In this document: positions 44,887-54,172 of the stretch, piece by piece
How the letters are laid out: each line of letters begins with the position of its first letter
Position numbering within the stretch: position 1 is the first letter of the stretch
DNA from: Rhodospirillaceae bacterium
Lineage (GTDB): Bacteria; Pseudomonadota; Alphaproteobacteria; TMED109; TMED131
DNA length: 63,372 bases
Assembly (NCBI GenBank): GCA_902547175.1
Contig: CACCMS010000002.1
Span: 1 to 63,372, forward strand
Direction of reading: 5' to 3'
The notes under the pieces: model-generated
The model's input: the letters and a program-made list of their open reading frames with translations, nothing else
What the model was told of the DNA's origin: nothing
Databases searched by the model: none
Position numbers and translations under genes: made by a program

Positions 44887-46370
44887 TATTCTATTCCCAG
44901 TTTTTTTGCTAAACCTATTCTTTGTATTTTACCAGTAGCTCCTACTGGTATTTCATCAACAATGTATATGTTTTTAGGAATTTTAAAACGTGCTAACTGA
45001 TTTTGTGCAAAGTCTTTTAATTCATTAGGTTTACAACTTTTTTTATTTTTGAGAACAACTGCTAAAGAAATATCTTCTCCCAATTTAGGATGTTTAACAG
45101 AAAAAGATATAGCTTTTGAAACTTTAGAATGCTTCATAAAGACTTCATCCACTTCTTTGGGGCTAATCTTTTCACCACCTCTATTGATAATTTCTTTTAT
45201 TCTGCCAGATATGTAAAGATAACCATCTTTATCGAAATAGCCTAAGTCTCCTGTTCTAAACCAGCCATTAAAGAAACTTTCTTTATTTGCTTTTGAATTA
45301 GCTAAATATCCATTCAGAACATTTTTCCCTTTAATTAATACTTCTCCCTCTTTTTTATAGCTAAGGAATTTGTTGCTTTGATCTATTATTTTGACTTGTA
45401 GTCCAATAGGTTTTCCTACGCTATTTATTTTTCTTTTTTTAGGGGGTAGAAGATTTGAGGTCATTTGATGGGCTGCTTCAGTCATGCCATAACTCTCTAT
45501 TACAGGGACTTTAAAAGTACTTTCTAGGCTTTTAAATACATTGGAAGGTAACGATGCAGATGAGGATCTAATAAATCGTAGCTTACTATTTTGAATTACC
45601 TTTTTATTATTTTTTGACCTATCTAAGATTGATTGCAACATGGTTGGTACAGCTGTAAACCAGGTGGGTTTGTGCTTTTCTAAAAAACTATAAAAAGTAA
45701 GCACATTAAATTTAGGTAAAGCTACTACACTTCCACCTGAATAAAGTGGAGCTAATATAGATGCTATAATTCCGTGAATGTGAAATGAAGGCATTAAAAT
45801 AATATTTTTATCTGTTTTTTTTAAGTTCAGTGCATTGGAAATATTTAGTGAACTACTGATGATATTTTGGTGGGTGAGAGCGACCATTTTTGGTCTGGAT
45901 GTAGTGCCAGATGTATGCAAAATTAAAGCTGTATCATTTAAATTTGCTACTGTGTTTTTAATTTTATTATTTTTAAAATTTTTTTTATCAACTTTAAAGA
46001 GAAAATCTTCTAGCCTAATTATTTTTACTTTATTTTTATAAGATGTTTTTATAGAAGAATGGTTGCTTGGTAAATTTGTAATTAATGCTTTAGGTTTCAA
46101 GTCTTTAAAATAAAAATCAAACTCTGAAGCAGTATAATTAGGATTTAGAGGTGCTGCTACTGTAGAATTAATACAGCTTAAGAAACTTGTTATAAACTCG
46201 GGGCCATTTTCTAAGACTAAGGCAATTGTATCTTTTTTTTTAATAGCTAATTTTTTTAATATAATTGTATTATATTCTATAATTTGTAATAAACTATTCG
46301 AATTAATATTATTGTTTTCATAAATAATATTTAAACTTTTTTTGTTTTTTAATTTAGATACTAAATTCAT
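44886..46370 (-). CDS. AMP-forming acyl-CoA synthetase, oxalate-CoA ligase (AAE3/Pcs60)-like
   Basis: ANL-superfamily ligase of 494 residues. Core motif ILHTSGTTSRPKMVALTHQN, then MPSFHIHGIIASILAPLYSG, SYGMTEAAHQMTSN, GWFRTGDLGYFDKDGYL and the catalytic lysine in GATGKIQR. The TSGTTSRPK, FHIHG and HQMTSN combination resembles eukaryotic AAE3/Pcs60 oxalyl-CoA synthetases more than fatty acyl-CoA ligases; substrate remains an inference. Minus-strand unit with the PanE-like gene. Confidence 0.82.
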   Translation of the reverse strand: MNLVSKLKNKKSLNIIYENNNINSNSLLQIIEYNTIILKKLAIKKKDTIALVLENGPEFITSFLSCINSTVAAPLNPNYTASEFDFYFKDLKPKALITNLPSNHSSIKTSYKNKVKIIRLEDFLFKVDKKNFKNNKIKNTVANLNDTALILHTSGTTSRPKMVALTHQNIISSSLNISNALNLKKTDKNIILMPSFHIHGIIASILAPLYSGGSVVALPKFNVLTFYSFLEKHKPTWFTAVPTMLQSILDRSKNNKKVIQNSKLRFIRSSSASLPSNVFKSLESTFKVPVIESYGMTEAAHQMTSNLLPPKKRKINSVGKPIGLQVKIIDQSNKFLSYKKEGEVLIKGKNVLNGYLANSKANKESFFNGWFRTGDLGYFDKDGYLYISGRIKEIINRGGEKISPKEVDEVFMKHSKVSKAISFSVKHPKLGEDISLAVVLKNKKSCKPNELKDFAQNQLARFKIPKNIYIVDEIPVGATGKIQRIGLAKKLGIE

Positions 46371-46402
46371 ACTTTGCAGTTAATAAATTCTAAAATTTAT
46401 AG

Positions 46403-46408
46403 TATAAT
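46403..46408 (+). promoter_or_regulatory. -10 box of the aminotransferase gene, leaderless spacing
   Basis: A perfect TATAAT lies 6 nt before ATG 46415 in the 44-bp divergent gap. With the usual 6-7 nt from -10 to transcription start, the mRNA would begin at the ATG. No Shine-Dalgarno is present. Confidence 0.5.
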
Positions 46409-46414
46409 AAAACT

Positions 46415-47731
46415 ATGAAATTATCTAGGAAAGAAAAAAGCGCTTATTGGATGCCTTATACTGATAATAGATGGTTTAAGTCTAACCCTAAGCTGCTTGA
46501 GAGCGCTAAAGGTATGTATTATAAGACTTCAAATGGTAAAAAAATTCTTGATGGCGTTGCAGGACTTTGGTGTGTAAATGCTGGACATTGCAGAAGTAGA
46601 ATAGTAAATGCAGTAAAAGCACAAGTAGAAAAGATGGATTACGGATTATCATTTCAAATGGGACATAAACTAGCATTTGAGTTTGCTGAAAAGTTAGTAA
46701 ATATTTTGCCTAATGCAATTAACCACACTTTTTTTTCTAATTCTGGTTCTGAGGCAGTAGACTCTGCTCTCAAGGTTGCATTAGCATATTTTAAAGCTAA
46801 GGGACAACATTCAAAAACAAAATTTATAGGTAGATCAAGAGGATATCACGGCTCAGGTTTTGGGGGGACCTCAGTGGGAGGAATCATAGCTAACAGATCA
46901 CAATTTGGCAACTTACTTAATGGTGTTATTCATCTTCCACATACACATATGCCTGAAAAGAATTCTTTTTCTTGGGGACAACCTAAATATGGAGTTGAAA
47001 AAGCTGAGGCTTTAAATGAGATTATAGATTTTCATGGCAAGGATACTATTGCAGCAGTAATAGTAGAACCTATTGCAGGATCTACCGGTGTTCTAGTGCC
47101 ACCTTTGGGATATTTAGAAAAATTAAGAGAAATTTGCAGTAAGAATGATATTTTATTAATTTTTGATGAGGTCATAACAGGTTTTGGGCGAGTTGGAGAT
47201 AGCTTCGCTAGCAAAAGATTTAAAGTTACCCCAGATATTATGACATTAGCAAAAGGTATTACTAATGCTACAATTCCAATGGGTGCAATTGGAGTTACAT
47301 CTGAAATTTATGATACAATTTATAAAAAAAATAAAGATAAAATTGAGCTTTTTCATGGCTATACATATTCAGGACATCCTATCGCATGTGCTGCTGGTAT
47401 TGCAACTTTAGAAGTTTATGAAGAAGAAAAACTTTTTGAAAGATCAAAATCGCTAGAAAAATATTTTGGAAAAGCTGCACACTCTTTATCAAAACTTAAT
47501 GTGGTTAAGGATGTTAGAAACTTCGGTTTAGTTGCAGGTATTGAGCTTGCAGATAGACAGAAAGATCCTAAAACTTTAGGAAGAGACGTTTATGAGGAGT
47601 GTTTTAACAACGGGCTAATGGTAAGATTTACTGGTAATACGATAGCTATTTCTCCCCCATTAATTATAACAAAAAAACAAATTGATGAAATATTTAGCAC
47701 TTTAACACATGCTATTAAAAAAGTTTTTTAA
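46415..47731 (+). CDS. Omega-amino acid:pyruvate aminotransferase (class III)
   Basis: PLP enzyme that transfers the amino group of beta-alanine or similar omega-amino acids to pyruvate, giving alanine and malonate semialdehyde. The 438 residues have YWMPYTDNRWFKSNP, DGVAGLWCVNAGH, FFSNSGSEAVDSALK, LIFDEVITGFGRVG and the PLP lysine in LAKGITNATIPMGA. Taurine:pyruvate aminotransferase is a related alternative. MmsA at 14179 could take the malonate semialdehyde onward. The gene's promoter suggests a leaderless transcript. Confidence 0.88.
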   Translation: MKLSRKEKSAYWMPYTDNRWFKSNPKLLESAKGMYYKTSNGKKILDGVAGLWCVNAGHCRSRIVNAVKAQVEKMDYGLSFQMGHKLAFEFAEKLVNILPNAINHTFFSNSGSEAVDSALKVALAYFKAKGQHSKTKFIGRSRGYHGSGFGGTSVGGIIANRSQFGNLLNGVIHLPHTHMPEKNSFSWGQPKYGVEKAEALNEIIDFHGKDTIAAVIVEPIAGSTGVLVPPLGYLEKLREICSKNDILLIFDEVITGFGRVGDSFASKRFKVTPDIMTLAKGITNATIPMGAIGVTSEIYDTIYKKNKDKIELFHGYTYSGHPIACAAGIATLEVYEEEKLFERSKSLEKYFGKAAHSLSKLNVVKDVRNFGLVAGIELADRQKDPKTLGRDVYEECFNNGLMVRFTGNTIAISPPLIITKKQIDEIFSTLTHAIKKVF

Positions 47732-47738
47732 AAAATAA

Positions 47739-48347
47739 TTAATTTTTTTTGCTTACTACAAATACTGCATGAGAGGCAAAAATATTTAAAGAAAATAAGT
47801 TAAATGGCAAAGAAAGTACTTTTTTTTTATTGATACCAAACTTCTCATCAATTTGTAAATTTAATTCAAATACTAAATTATTAAAGTCTCTAATAGTGCA
47901 AAGGTGTATATTTTGAGTATCATACCAGGCTAGTTTTAAATCATTTGTTACAGGCATCTTTCCTTTGAAAAGAAGCTGTGCTCTGCATAACCAATGGCCA
48001 AAATTAGGAAAAGATATAATAGCACTTTTTCCAATTCTTAATATTTCATTTAAAATCCATTTTGGTCTTTCGACAGTTTGTAATGTTTGACTTAATATTA
48101 CATAATCAAATGATTTTTTTGGATAGTTTATGATTTCTTTGTTCGCATCTCCTTCAATTACTGATAGTCCCTTTTTAAGACATGTTTCAACTTTATCATG
48201 ATTAATTTCTATACCTTGTCCTGACACATTTTTTTCTTTTTGTAATAAATGTAAAAGCTGGCCATCAGCACAGCCAATGTCTAAAATCCTAGAATTATTT
48301 TGCACTATTTTTGATATAATATAATGATCAGCTCTTACGTTTTTCAT
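47739..48347 (-). CDS. metW: Methionine biosynthesis protein MetW
   Basis: SAM-dependent methyltransferase-fold protein needed for MetX activity in many Proteobacteria. The 202 residues show RILDIGCADGQLLHLLQ, VIEGDANK, DYVILSQTLQ, ISFPNFGHWLCRAQLLFKG and LAWYDTQNIHLCT, all MetW signatures. Overlaps the metX stop; they form a two-gene unit. Confidence 0.93.
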   Translation of the reverse strand: MKNVRADHYIISKIVQNNSRILDIGCADGQLLHLLQKEKNVSGQGIEINHDKVETCLKKGLSVIEGDANKEIINYPKKSFDYVILSQTLQTVERPKWILNEILRIGKSAIISFPNFGHWLCRAQLLFKGKMPVTNDLKLAWYDTQNIHLCTIRDFNNLVFELNLQIDEKFGINKKKVLSLPFNLFSLNIFASHAVFVVSKKN

Positions 48348-49492
48348 TACTTAAATTTTGCTCCTATTAAAAAACCTCTTAAAATATTATAGAGCCTAGG
48401 TATCTGAAGTAAGAAACTATCATGCCCTCTATCAGATTCTATTTCAACAAAACTAACATTACAAGCATTTGCATTAAGAGCATTAACTAATCTTTTACTT
48501 TCTGAGGTTGGAAACAACCAATCACTATTAAAAGAAATAATTAACCACTTGCACATGTTACTTTTAAAAACTTTTTCTAGATTGCCATTAAACTTTTCCG
48601 ATAAATCAAAGCGATCCATTGATCTTGTAAGGTGTAAATATGAATTGGCATCAAATCTACTTACAAATGAAGAGCCTTGATATTGTAAGTAATTTTCAAC
48701 TTCAAAGTTTCCTTCAAAGATTTTAGATAAAGGATTCACATTTTTTTTATTTCTACCAAACTTTTTTGATAGTGATTTTTCTGACATATATGTAATATGT
48801 GCAACCATTCTAGCTGCTGCTAAACCTTTTTCAGGAGAAGTATCGTTTTTGATGTAATCGCCATTTATCCAATTAGTATCGTTTTTGATTGCTTGTCTTC
48901 CGACTTCGTGAAAAGCAATATTTTGAGCAGTATGTCTGTAAGATGTTGCAATAGGTATTGCTAGTTTGACTCTTTCTGAATATTTTGTTGCCCATTCTAG
49001 TACCTGCATACCACCCATAGAGCCGCCGACAACACATAATAATTTTTCTATACCAAGGTGATCAATTAGTTTTTTTTGTAAATTAACCATATCTTGTATA
49101 CCAATTTCAGGAAAGTCATTACCAAAATAATTATTAGTGTCTGGGTTTATACTTTTTGGTCCAGTAGAGCCCATACACCCTCCTAAGACATTAGAACAAA
49201 TTATAAAGTAAGAGTTAGTATCAAAAACTTTATCTGTGCCAATCATATCATTCCACCATCCCAACTTTAAAGTAATGGGATGCGTTCCAGCAGCGTATTG
49301 GTCTCCTGTGAGTGCGTGACAAATTAATATAGCGTTGGATTTATTATGATTTAGCTTTCCATATGTTTGATATGCAATAGTCGGATTATTTAAAACTGAT
49401 CCATTTTCTAACTTTAGACTTGTATCAAAAACTAAGTTAGGGGTATGTTCAAAATTATAAATATTTTTAGAATTTGTTTTATTAGAAACCAT
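48347..49492 (-). CDS. metX: Homoserine O-acyltransferase MetX
   Basis: Activates homoserine with acetyl-CoA (or succinyl-CoA) for methionine synthesis. The 381 residues have NAILICHALTGDQYAAG, the nucleophile elbow VVGGSMGGMQVLEW and the C-terminal catalytic aspartate/histidine (SDWLFPT, DRGHDSFLL). Acyl donor specificity cannot be settled here; the MetY at 54355 fits O-acetylhomoserine. A TATACA 6 nt before the ATG is a possible leaderless -10. Confidence 0.94.
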   Translation of the reverse strand: MVSNKTNSKNIYNFEHTPNLVFDTSLKLENGSVLNNPTIAYQTYGKLNHNKSNAILICHALTGDQYAAGTHPITLKLGWWNDMIGTDKVFDTNSYFIICSNVLGGCMGSTGPKSINPDTNNYFGNDFPEIGIQDMVNLQKKLIDHLGIEKLLCVVGGSMGGMQVLEWATKYSERVKLAIPIATSYRHTAQNIAFHEVGRQAIKNDTNWINGDYIKNDTSPEKGLAAARMVAHITYMSEKSLSKKFGRNKKNVNPLSKIFEGNFEVENYLQYQGSSFVSRFDANSYLHLTRSMDRFDLSEKFNGNLEKVFKSNMCKWLIISFNSDWLFPTSESKRLVNALNANACNVSFVEIESDRGHDSFLLQIPRLYNILRGFLIGAKFK

Positions 49493-49498
49493 TATGAT

Positions 49499-49543
49499 TG
49501 TATATTTATATTAGTATATTCAAAAAGTTAAGTTTTTTATAAT
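49499..49543. promoter_or_regulatory. Divergent metX / chorismate mutase promoter region
   Basis: In the 82-bp gap, the minus strand carries TATACA (49504-49499) exactly 6 nt before the metX ATG. The plus strand carries a perfect TATAAT (49538-49543) 31 nt before the chorismate mutase ATG. -35 boxes are weak. No SAM riboswitch fold is recognisable before metX. Confidence 0.4.
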
Positions 49544-49574
49544 ACTTTTGTAAATAAAATTTAGATAAATATTT

Positions 49575-50285
49575 ATGAGTCATATAGATAAATTAAGAAA
49601 ACAAATTGATAAAATAGATTTTCAGATTTTAGATTTGCTAAAAAAAAGATCAAAAATAGCTGAAAACATTGGCAAAGAAAAAAAATCAAATAATTTATTT
49701 AGACCTGAACGACAGGCAAGCATTTTGAGAAATATTTTAAAAAAAAATTGTAATAATTTAAACCCTTTACACATCTTATCTTTTTGGAGAAGTATTTTTT
49801 TATCTCAAATTGACGTTCAAGGAGGTATCAAATTAATATTATCAAATAATATTGCTAATTCATATATAAAGACAGTATATGATTACTTTAGCCATGATAT
49901 TGAAATAATTATTATGAATAACACTTCTAAGGCCTTAGAAAAAGTTTATAATGGAAAAAATATACTAACTATACTTCCTTATCCTAGCAACAATAAAGGT
50001 GCTAAATGGTGGACTAATATGGAGCGTAAAAAATTATACGCTATCGCAGCACTACCTTTTTTTCTAAAGAAAAAAAAATTACCAAGTCTAATAATTGTTT
50101 CAAAGTATAAGCCTGTAATAGAAAAAGATTTATATTTTTTATACATATCTAAATATCTTATAAAAGATAAGAATATAATTTTAGAAACTAAAAGCAGTAA
50201 ACGTTATTTATATAGAAGTAATAATATGATAAACAATAAAGATTTAAAATTATTCGGAATACTTCCTAAACATTATGAAAGTTAA
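49575..50285 (+). CDS. Chorismate mutase with C-terminal extension
   Basis: AroQ-class chorismate mutase that makes prephenate. The helical domain occupies residues 1-~90 (LRKQIDKIDFQILDLLKKR, KIAENIGKEK, FRPERQASIL). About 140 further residues (from VQGGIKLILS) form an alpha/beta segment seen in alphaproteobacterial chorismate mutases and reminiscent of a degenerate prephenate-dehydratase-type fold, without the catalytic TRF motif. Overlaps the dehydrogenase start by 11 nt. Confidence 0.85.
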   Translation: MSHIDKLRKQIDKIDFQILDLLKKRSKIAENIGKEKKSNNLFRPERQASILRNILKKNCNNLNPLHILSFWRSIFLSQIDVQGGIKLILSNNIANSYIKTVYDYFSHDIEIIIMNNTSKALEKVYNGKNILTILPYPSNNKGAKWWTNMERKKLYAIAALPFFLKKKKLPSLIIVSKYKPVIEKDLYFLYISKYLIKDKNIILETKSSKRYLYRSNNMINNKDLKLFGILPKHYES

Positions 50286-51150
50286 TCAAAAAATTAAAAA
50301 AGTTTCCTTTATAGGAATGGGTTTAATTAATTCATCTTTAGCAAGAGATCTTAAAATTAAAAAATTTTATTTATCGTCATCCGCTTATTCAAGAAGACTA
50401 AGTACTATAAACAAGATTAAAAAATTAAAATTAGTAGATTTTGCTAGTAGTAACATTGAAAAAACTATAAAAGAAGCAGATATAATTATAGTAGGTATAC
50501 CTGTAGCTGCTTACCAAGAGGTATTTAAGAAAATATGTAATCATATTAAACCAGGGGCTATTATTACAGATGTAGGGTCTGTAAAAAAAGAAGTAATTAA
50601 TTCAGTAAAAAAATATATACCAAAAAATGTAGATTTTGTACCTGGGCATCCTATTGCAGGTACAGAAAATTCTGGTCCAGAATCTGGTTTTGCAGGCTTA
50701 TTTAAAAATGGATGGTGTATATTAACACCTAATAAAAGTACTAGTAAAAATTCAGTTAAGATTATTAAATATATGTGGCAAATTGTAGGAATGAAGGTAG
50801 ATATCATGGATCCTAATTATCATGATGAAGTATTGGCTATAACATCACATATTCCTCATATTATAGCTTATTCTATAGTTGGGACTATAACTAATTTGCA
50901 GACTACTATTAAAAAAGAGGTGATAAAATATGCAGCTAGTGGCTTTAGAGATTTTACTAGAATAGCAGCCTCAGATCCTATAATGTGGCGAGATATAATA
51001 TTATACAATAGACAATCAATTCTTAAAATGCTTAATCTTTTTAAGAAAGATTTATCAAAGTTAGAGAGTGCAATAAAAAATAATGATGATAGGTTTCTTC
51101 TAAATTTATTTACGAAAACTAGAAGAATTAGAAAAGATATTATTAAATAG
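50275..51150 (+). CDS. tyrA: Prephenate/arogenate dehydrogenase
   Basis: Makes the tyrosine precursor from prephenate or arogenate. The 291 residues start with the NAD(P) fold VSFIGMGLINSSLARDL and include IIVGIPVAAY, ITDVGSVKKEV, FVPGHPIAGTENSGPESG and TSHIPHIIAYSIV. Coupled to chorismate mutase (11-nt overlap). Whether it uses prephenate or arogenate is not visible. One base separates its stop from the convergent hldE. Confidence 0.93.
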   Translation: MKVNQKIKKVSFIGMGLINSSLARDLKIKKFYLSSSAYSRRLSTINKIKKLKLVDFASSNIEKTIKEADIIIVGIPVAAYQEVFKKICNHIKPGAIITDVGSVKKEVINSVKKYIPKNVDFVPGHPIAGTENSGPESGFAGLFKNGWCILTPNKSTSKNSVKIIKYMWQIVGMKVDIMDPNYHDEVLAITSHIPHIIAYSIVGTITNLQTTIKKEVIKYAASGFRDFTRIAASDPIMWRDIILYNRQSILKMLNLFKKDLSKLESAIKNNDDRFLLNLFTKTRRIRKDIIK

Positions 51151-51151
51151 C

Positions 51152-52579
51152 TTAGATTAACTTTTCTAGAATACCTGTACTGCTTTTATCTTTAGTATAA
51201 TTAATAATGTGAACCTGTCCTTGCCATTTTTTTATTTCATTATAACCTACAACATTTTTTTTCTTATAGTCTCCTCCTTTAGTAATAATATCAGGCTTAA
51301 GTGAAGTAATTAATTGTATAGGAGTCAGTTGATTAAAAATAATAACGTGATCACATAAGCTTAGTGCTGATAAAATTTTTGCTCTATCCTCTTGGTTATT
51401 AATGGGTCTGTTTCTTCCTTTTATTCTTTTGACTGAAGAATCACTATTAACAGCAATTATTAATTTATCACAAAGTTTCTTTGATTCTTCTAAATAATTA
51501 ATGTGTCCTATATGTAAAATATCAAAGCAACCATTAGTAAAACCAACTTTATATTTCTTTCTTTTATAACTAGCTACTATCTTTTTTAACTCTAACAAAG
51601 AACACTTTTTATTAATGAATAATTTTTCTTCTTTAAAAAGTTCATTTAAACTAATAGTGCTCGTTCCTATTTTACCTACTACAATCCCAGCTGCTTTATT
51701 AGCTAATTCCAATGATTTTTTTACAGGTACTTTGTTGGAAATACAAACTGATAGAACTGCTAACACAGTATCACCAGCACCTGAAACATCGAATACTTCA
51801 ATTTTTTTTGTAGGTTGGTGTACAGTCTCTTTTTTTTCAATATGGCTGAGACCCTCACTACCTCTAGTTATAAGAACTTTTTTTATAGTATATCTATGCA
51901 TAATATTCTTTGCACAAATTTCAGTTTCTTTATTATTATTACAAGGTAGGTTGGTTACAAGACTTGCTTCTAATTGATTAGGAGTAATTAAAGAAGCATT
52001 TTTGTATATATTAAAATCTTTATTTTTAGGATCAACTATTATTGGAATACTAAACTTATTAGATAGTTTAATTAATTCCTGTGTTAATTTTTGATTAAAT
52101 ATACCTTTATCATAATCTGACAATATAACGACATTATGTTTCAAAATTTCTTTTTTAAACCTATTTAAAATAAACTTAAATGCTAAGTCTGAGAGTTTTT
52201 CTTTTTTTTCTTCGTCTACTCTAATTAATTGCTGGCCTTTAACGGAGTATCTAGTTTTTACTGTAGTAGGTTTATTCTTTTCCTTAAACAAATAAAAGTT
52301 TGTACTTTTTTTTTTTAATATTTTTTGTATTTGTTTTCCAAAATTATCTTCTCCTATTATTGAAATTAGAGTAGAGTTTACGCCTAAAGATATTAAATTA
52401 TTATATACATTTCCGGCTCCACCTAGCACATTTTTAGAGCTTTGAGATAAAAAAACTGGAACTGGTGCCTCTGGAGATATTCTATTTACATCGCCAATAA
52501 CATACCTGTCTAACATAATATCACCGATGATCAAGGCTCTAGTGCTAGAACAGTAGCTCGAAAAATCTTTAAAGTTCAT
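51152..52579 (-). CDS. hldE: Bifunctional heptose 7-phosphate kinase / 1-phosphate adenylyltransferase
   Basis: Makes ADP-heptose for lipopolysaccharide inner core. The 475 residues have an N-terminal ribokinase-like domain (GDIMLDRYVIGDVNRISPEA, FDVSGAGDTVLAVLS) and a C-terminal nucleotidyltransferase domain (GFTNGCFDILHIGHINYLEE, with HIGH). Both active sites look intact. No gmhA, gmhB or hldD nearby. Implies a heptose-containing LPS. A run of 11 T (52306-52316) is in frame. Overlaps trcR by 4 nt. Confidence 0.94.
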   Translation of the reverse strand: MNFKDFSSYCSSTRALIIGDIMLDRYVIGDVNRISPEAPVPVFLSQSSKNVLGGAGNVYNNLISLGVNSTLISIIGEDNFGKQIQKILKKKSTNFYLFKEKNKPTTVKTRYSVKGQQLIRVDEEKKEKLSDLAFKFILNRFKKEILKHNVVILSDYDKGIFNQKLTQELIKLSNKFSIPIIVDPKNKDFNIYKNASLITPNQLEASLVTNLPCNNNKETEICAKNIMHRYTIKKVLITRGSEGLSHIEKKETVHQPTKKIEVFDVSGAGDTVLAVLSVCISNKVPVKKSLELANKAAGIVVGKIGTSTISLNELFKEEKLFINKKCSLLELKKIVASYKRKKYKVGFTNGCFDILHIGHINYLEESKKLCDKLIIAVNSDSSVKRIKGRNRPINNQEDRAKILSALSLCDHVIIFNQLTPIQLITSLKPDIITKGGDYKKKNVVGYNEIKKWQGQVHIINYTKDKSSTGILEKLI

Positions 52580-53115
52580 TTATTTTTCATCGCCTTTTTT
52601 TTTGCCACAGCAATGGCTTCAGTAAGTTCAGATTGTTTGCAAAGAGCAAGTAGAACTGGATCTCTTGGAGATATGTTTTGCATATTCCAATGTTCTCTAT
52701 TTTTAATCGATTTGATTGTATTTTTTGTAGTTCCAATTAGTTTAATAATCTGCGCGTCTGTTAGATCTGGATAATATTTAATAAACCATGCTATAGCATC
52801 TGGTATTAATTGTCTTCTTGAAGCAGGAGTAAAACTTTTTTTCTTTTTATTTATTTCAGAACTTAATGGAATTATATCTTCAAGTTTATTTAAAAATTGT
52901 GTGCTATCACCTTCACACCTTTTTATTTCTGCTAGTGTAAGTTCTCCTGATGTTACAGGGTTCTTGCCTTGAATACCAACAGCCACTTCACCGTCTGCAA
53001 TACCTTGAACTTCAAGTATGTGTAAGTTACAAAACTTTGATATCTGCTCAAATGTAAGTGCTGTATTATCAATTAACCATACTGCAGTAGATTTTGGCAT
53101 TAAGGGATTATTCAT
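52576..53115 (-). CDS. trcR: TrcR (DUF1013) cell-cycle transcriptional regulator
   Basis: Alphaproteobacteria-specific DUF1013 protein of 179 residues; the Caulobacter homologue TrcR associates with RNA polymerase and affects cell-cycle genes. Signatures: PLMPKSTAVWLIDNTALTFE, GIADGEVAVGIQGKNPVTSG, RQLIPDAIAWFIKYYPDLTD, and a helix-turn-helix-like QIIKLIGTTKNTIKSIKNR. Its 4-nt overlap with hldE suggests co-transcription. Confidence 0.92.
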   Translation of the reverse strand: MNNPLMPKSTAVWLIDNTALTFEQISKFCNLHILEVQGIADGEVAVGIQGKNPVTSGELTLAEIKRCEGDSTQFLNKLEDIIPLSSEINKKKKSFTPASRRQLIPDAIAWFIKYYPDLTDAQIIKLIGTTKNTIKSIKNREHWNMQNISPRDPVLLALCKQSELTEAIAVAKKKAMKNK

Positions 53116-53127
53116 TTTTTCTCCTTT

Positions 53128-54135
53128 TTATTTAGTTTTAAGAACTATTTTTCCTAAATGTTTACTACTTTCCATCAATTTATGCGCTTTAAAAGCATCT
53201 TTTAAATTAAAGATTTTGTAGATATTAGGTTTTATAGTTTTTTTAGTTAAAGCTGTCCAGTAACTTTTGTGTAAATTTTTTGCAATTTTAGCCTTTTCTT
53301 GATCAGTTCGAGGTCTGAGAGTTGATCCTGTTATTGTTAATCTCTTAGTCATTATTGCAGTAAAATCTGCTTTAGTAATACTACCAGATAAAAAAGCAAT
53401 CATTATTAATTTACCTTTGTCTTTTAATAGCAAAATATTCTTTTCAAAATACTTTTGACCAACCATATCTAAAATGATATCAACACCTTTACTTTTTGTA
53501 TATTTTGTTATTTCTTCTAAAAAATTGTTTTTATTATAATCAATGGCAAGGTCTGCACCCAGTTTCTTGCAGTAAAGTTGTTTTTTTTTATTACCTACTG
53601 TAGTAATAACTTTACAGCCGTGAACTTTACAAAGCTGGATGGCAGCAGTACCAATACCACTTGATCCTCCATGTATTAAAATAGTATCACTTTTTTTTAT
53701 TTGGCCCCTTTCAAAAAGATTATACCAAACAGTAAAAAAATTTTCTGGTATAGCGGCAGCTTCAATAAAATTTATTCCTTTGGGTATTGGTAATACATGT
53801 TTATAAAAAACTTTACAATATTCTGCATAACCACCTCCGTGAACAAGAGCGCAAACCTTTTGATTAATCTTCAAATTTTTTACTTTTTTTCCAATCTTTT
53901 TTATTTTCCCTGATACTTCTAAACCTAATATTGTACTTGCTCCTTTTGGAGGAGCATATAGTCCTTTTCTTTGTAATACGTCAGGTCTATTAACACCACT
54001 TGCATAAACTTCTATTAATACTTCATAATCATTAATTTTAGGTATTTCTGTTTTTTGAATAATTAAATTTTCAGCTGCACCATATTTTTTTAATTTAATA
54101 TAATTCATAAAGTTTTTAGTTTTCATAAATAACAC
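53128..54135 (-). CDS. NAD(P)H:quinone oxidoreductase, zinc-independent MDR family
   Basis: Medium-chain dehydrogenase of the PIG3/quinone reductase group. Up to 335 residues: VEVYASGVNRPDVLQRKG-type segment (VYASGVNRPDVLQRKGLY), LGLEVSGKI, VHGGGYAEY, AAAIPENFFTVWYNLF, ILIHGGSSGIGTAAIQL. Zinc ligands are absent. Start is uncertain: GTG at 54135, ATG at 54126 or ATG at 54108 (MNYIKLKKYG), the last matching the family best. Divergent from DUF1192, a pairing seen in other Alphaproteobacteria. Confidence 0.88.
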   Translation of the reverse strand: MLFMKTKNFMNYIKLKKYGAAENLIIQKTEIPKINDYEVLIEVYASGVNRPDVLQRKGLYAPPKGASTILGLEVSGKIKKIGKKVKNLKINQKVCALVHGGGYAEYCKVFYKHVLPIPKGINFIEAAAIPENFFTVWYNLFERGQIKKSDTILIHGGSSGIGTAAIQLCKVHGCKVITTVGNKKKQLYCKKLGADLAIDYNKNNFLEEITKYTKSKGVDIILDMVGQKYFEKNILLLKDKGKLIMIAFLSGSITKADFTAIMTKRLTITGSTLRPRTDQEKAKIAKNLHKSYWTALTKKTIKPNIYKIFNLKDAFKAHKLMESSKHLGKIVLKTK

Positions 54136-54155
54136 TTAATAATTAGTAATTTTTA

Positions 54156-54163
54156 ATTATAAT
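54156..54163. promoter_or_regulatory. Palindromic -10 element between quinone reductase and DUF1192
   Basis: ATTATAAT reads TATAAT on both strands (plus 54158-54163, minus 54161-54156). On the plus strand it ends 9 nt before ATG 54173, consistent with a very short leader. -35 elements are weak. Confidence 0.4.
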
Positions 54164-54172
54164 ACTATTATT

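Noticed and set aside
49493..49574. Possible SAM riboswitch before metX
   Set aside because: The gap is short and AT-only with no conserved pseudoknot or hairpin motif recognisable.
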